Shown: positions 31,767-35,033 of the stretch, in pieces
Numbering within the stretch: position 1 is the first letter of the stretch
Layout: the number at the start of each line of letters is the position of its first letter
Source of the DNA: Spongospora subterranea
Taxonomy: Eukaryota > Endomyxa > Phytomyxea > Plasmodiophorida > Plasmodiophoridae
DNA: 35,033 nt
Direction: 5' to 3'
Assembly: GCA_900404475.1 (NCBI GenBank)
Contig: OUQQ01000154.1
Span: 5,147 to 40,179, forward strand
The notes under the pieces: generated by a model
What the model saw: only the letters and a program-made list of their open reading frames with translations
Told to the model about the DNA's origin: nothing
Database searches by the model: none
Translations under genes and position numbers: made by a program

Positions 31767-33707
31767 TGGAATCTAGATGAATTGGACTGATTGCATATCG
31801 CCGATGTCCGAATCAAAAATCCGTTCCCGACCGAGTTCAACTTGATTGGGGTTTTATAGACAATCACACGACATAAGGACGATCCCAGAACTTCTACTCC
31901 CCCGAACACCTGCTCTGGTTTATTTTGGTCAAAGCGAGAGAGAGAGAGCAGAGCTTGAACGGCTCTACAGTGTATCATTGGTTTTGCCTTGAGATTTTGA
32001 ATGGGCAAATTGGATTTGCATTATCGAGCGCGACAGAAAACTCTTTGTGGGATTGATTCCGATCATCATTTCCTTACCAATATAGCATTGTTATCGCGTG
32101 ATTCCTGCCTCGACTTCCGCCGCATCTCTCACTTTTCTAGTATCCCCAGTGGGATTAATTTAGATTGAAACAGCTCGGAGACAGAGGAGACGCAGGTCGA
32201 AATCAAGGCAATAACAGGGCGATAACAAATTTCTGTACCAGAGTTGGAAAGTGGAAACCAAAATTTGCTGAACCATAGCGATTGCCATACATCACCAACA
32301 GCATCGCCACTATACGACGTTGGCTTATTTAGATGGATGCCATGACCAGAGGAACAAAGTCATTGGCATGATCCTTTATTGACAGTTGCTGTAGATCCGG
32401 ACGTTGAAATGGTGAGGGTTTTTCTGGGAGCCCATGGATAAATTCACGCCAGGAAAACATTGTTGATGGGAATCAGAACAACACCCAATGTAATTCTATG
32501 TTATTAACGAATAGTTGTTGTCCCCGTTATATGGCAAACCTCAGTCTTAGCCCTTTCTGGACCCTCATTGAATAATATTTGAGGGTCCAAAAGGGGCTAA
32601 GATTGATGCATCCGAAGGCAATGTTGCAAGTCCCACGTCTGATAGCAGGTTTTCAACGTCAGCTGTAATATAATTCTGGGGCATGTCCATGAGAAATCAA
32701 CCATTGTGACAGGATAGGGGATGGAATTTTTTCAAACGAGCCCTTGTTGGATCTGGGCTTCGATATCCCGCTAAACAGCCTGCCTCGATTGTAGTTTCGA
32801 CATGCTAAGCGCATTACCTTGACAGCAAGTATGATAATCGAGAAATTCTACCTCGACAGAAGCATTAGCGTGAATACGAGCTGAAATTGAACTCTTTTGA
32901 TACTATTAAGATCTCGGAACTGCCAGCTCATGTCGGACGATTTCTTTGCATGTTAATGATTCTTTCGATATACTGCTAACAAAAATAGAGCAAATGATAC
33001 TTAGCCAGAGCAACCTTCCCTTTGCGGTTAACGAACCTCGCATCTGGAATGGAATCCACAAATATCAAGAAATTGTTCCTCACACTCAAAAGTCAGGTGC
33101 TCTCTGCTGATTCATCGTGTTCAGAGCTTAAATGGGAAACCAGACTATTGCGATCAGCGAACCGTGAATAGGAAAAAGAGCACAGAACCTCATTGGAAGA
33201 AAAGTGCCGGGTTACGATCTGATGCTGCTTTGACATATGAACCCGGTTCGAGTCTCCTCAAGGATGCATCATGCGCTCGCTGGTGCCGAAGAAATTGTCG
33301 CGCAACGAGAATGATTTTGACAACCAGGTAGAGCCTGGATTGGTGGGTTTTAGCTGCACGTTTGAGTCTAGGAGATGCTCTCATGAAAGCTACGTATTCT
33401 GATAAACATGGCGAGACAGCTTCGAAAATCTCGCAAAGATCATGGAAAATAATCTTGAGGGTATCGGGCGACGTTTTGTTATCCTATTTATGACAAAATA
33501 GGATTCGCCGCGGATTATGACCCGCCAGGACATCCTCAACTGTTTTTCTGCACTCGGGTTGAACGACACAAAGGATTGCCATTGGACGATGCTCAGCACC
33601 AAAGTGTTTGTAAATTATCAGGAGAGGACTCAATTTCAATTCTTTTGCAAATATTTTCCACATTGTTTAATACGAAATCTGGTCTCTGACTTGTATTGAA
33701 GCAACGT
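31767..33707. other. Long intergenic region, one hairpin
   Basis: Apart from a short (ga)n run near 31940 and the hairpin at 32543-32604 I see no gene, no long repeat and no RNA gene. The minus-strand frame at 33190-33384 and the plus-strand frame at 33517-33699 may belong to the decayed transposon that follows. Confidence 0.45.
32543..32604. repeat. Hairpin, 25-bp arms and 12-nt loop
   Basis: 32543-32567 and 32580-32604 are reverse complements with about three mismatches (tcttagcccyttytggaccc on the left). The loop is AT-rich. It stands alone in unannotated sequence. A small foldback element or structured RNA is possible. Confidence 0.75.
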
Positions 33708-33900
33708 ACCCAACGATTCGCAGTTCAACTTTAGACTTGGCGATTTTGTGTTATTGGTTCAGTTTAAAACCATGCATCAGAACCTCAACAAGTTTGGTAC
33801 TCGATTGACTGCAATCGATGCCACCCATAAGACTGCTTGCTTTGTTTTCAAAGTGATAACTTGCTTCGTTTTACAGCGGATTTTCTGTCCTTTTCACTAA
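33708..33900 (+). mobile_element. Decayed transposase remnant, MULE-like
   Basis: One plus frame reads LNKFGTRLTAIDATHKTACF and ends in a TAA near 33900. The pattern (F/Y)G..L..iDaTHkT is typical of the first catalytic Asp of Mutator-like and related DDE transposases. The rest of the catalytic domain is absent or in other frames. The plus-strand frame at 33517-33699 may be its upstream part. Confidence 0.4.
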
Positions 33901-34139
33901 TGCAAATTGCGAATCTGGGCTCTACATGAAGACTGTGTCAAACCGATAATATTGATATATCTGTAGTTACTCGAATATTTTCAGGAGAGGTCGCCGTCTT
34001 GCAACCGACTCACGTCTTGGTCAGTTGCACAGAGCGATTTTCGTTCTTTTATTAGTTCATTGAACCTGCTGTTTTAAAATGCTGGTGGCTTGGTATATTT
34101 TTCATTTCGGTTCGTAGCTGTTCCAAGGCGATGCAGAAC

Positions 34140-34790
34140 ATAATGAGCAACAAATCGATAACTCTTGGAAGAGGCTCTGAATGGTATACAAACAAAGGTA
34201 TCGAAGCGTTCCTCTAAAATGAAATCGGAGTCCCTAAACCTGTTAGGAGATGTAATCGGCTATGGGAAGGATAAATCGAAGTTCATAGAACAATTAGAGA
34301 GAGGAATGCGTGATGTCATGCAACACCAGCTGATTCAAGGAAAGGTAGGAAAAATGCTAAGATCGGCTAGAGTTGTTAGTCAGGACTACCTCTTCATTCT
34401 TGACCTTGGCACTTAAGATCTGTGATGACCAAGATTATGTACCAGCTACGCTCCTAAGAGCAGGACTTCTTGGCGCGTATGACCTCGAAAATTGGTGCTC
34501 TGGTGCAACAATTACTCCTAGATTCCCACAGAGCAAGATTGGAGGACTAACAACTCTTGCCGATTTTAGCATTTTTCCTACCCTTCCTTGTGTCTGCTGT
34601 TTGTTGCATGATATCACATATTCCCCTCTCTGATTGTTCTATGAACTTCATGTCATCCTTCCATTGCCGATTACTTTCTAAAAAGGTTTGATGACTCCGA
34701 TTTTATCTTGAAGGAAGGCATCGATATATCTGGTTGTATACCATTCAGAGCCTCTTCCAGAGTTATCGCTGTGTAGCTCATTAACAAAGC
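34140..34790. repeat. Large imperfect inverted repeat
   Basis: The arm at about 34140-34390 is matched by the reverse complement of about 34535-34790, for example ggaagaggctctgaatggta and gttcatagaacaat in both. The arms differ by substitutions and a deletion, and 34391-34534 forms the centre. The forward arm carries an 83-codon frame (LEEALNGIQTKV-type text from 34165). The reverse arm carries a frameshifted version. It may be a foldback transposon or an inverted duplication of a gene fragment. Confidence 0.75.
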
Positions 34791-34861
34791 ACTTCTGTCA
34801 CCAATACGATTTGGATACTTTCTCTTTCATTATCAGCTCGTTGAATTCCAGTTTATGTGGA

Positions 34862-35033
34862 ATGGGCCATGCATTACATTCCCTTTTAGCACTACCAGAT
34901 CCAATGATTGTTTATGTTGCATGGGCCATGCATTACATTCCCTTTTAGCACTACCAGATCCAATGATTGTTTATGTTGCATGGGCCATGCATTACATTCC
35001 CTTTTAGCACTACCAGATCCAATGATTGTTTAT
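34862..35033. repeat. 59-bp tandem repeat, at least 2.9 copies
   Basis: Copies at 34862-34920 and 34921-34979 are identical, and 34980-35033 is the first 54 bases of a third copy cut by the window edge. The unit begins atgggccatgcattac. Exact identity points to recent amplification or satellite-like maintenance, or to an assembly artefact at a contig end. Confidence 0.95.

Noticed and set aside
33240..33260. tRNA B-box-like ggttcgagtc
   Set aside because: No matching A box, acceptor stem or anticodon arm is present upstream. Similar hits near 150 and 788 also fail.
34862..35033. CRISPR array
   Set aside because: The units are contiguous 59-bp tandem repeats with no variable spacers, in eukaryotic DNA.

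Overview
The window is eukaryotic nuclear DNA. Nearly every gene is split by GT-AG introns, and three lineages of decayed transposon lie between genes. The gene set is that of a flagellated opisthokont: tectonic (ciliary transition zone), an RSPH14-like armadillo protein (axoneme), vasohibin (tubulin detyrosination), a MEF2-type MADS factor and a PARP6/8-type ADP-ribosyltransferase. The mitochondrial bL27 keeps the bacterial/fungal-style RQRGTKW core rather than the altered core I recall from animal MRPL27. With introns mostly 42-115 nt, I favour a zoosporic (chytrid-grade) fungus or a close relative. An animal is not excluded.

Layout. 1-174: 3' end of a pogo/Tigger-like transposase. 324-366: three CArG boxes in a row. 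1193-3352: seven-exon ankyrin protein with a Cys-rich C-terminal half (+). 3920-5950: two Ty3/gypsy remnants, tail to tail, forming a palindrome. 6138-7967: RSPH14-like gene (+). 8147-9048: vasohibin (+). 9739-13376: PIG-T (+). 13731-15666: proteasome ATPase Rpt5 (-). 15951-16051: long near-perfect hairpin. 16100-18240: unresolved. 18305-20517: tectonic (-). 21112-21717: MEF2-type factor (+), divergent from tectonic. 22535-23477: unrecognised gene (+). 23590-24745: two inverted Ty1/copia fragments. 25612-28726: PARP6/8-like gene, 16 exons (+). 29445-30357: bL27m (+). 31080-31766: coiled-coil protein (-). 32543-32604: hairpin. 33708-33900: transposase remnant. 34140-34790: large inverted repeat. 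34862-35033: 59-bp tandem repeat running off the window.

How the genes relate. Vasohibin, the RSPH14-like protein and tectonic all act on microtubules or cilia, and the first two are adjacent on one strand, 179 nt apart. Tectonic and the MADS gene share one divergent upstream region of 594 bp. PIG-T (ER), Rpt5 (proteasome) and bL27m (mitochondrion) are unrelated housekeeping genes. Exon structures were worked out by hand from reading-frame phase, GT/AG sites and remembered family sequences. For PIG-T, Rpt5, tectonic, MEF2, bL27m and PARP6/8 the exon sums are exact multiples of three and give full-length proteins (544, 438, 562, 156, 158 and 658 aa).
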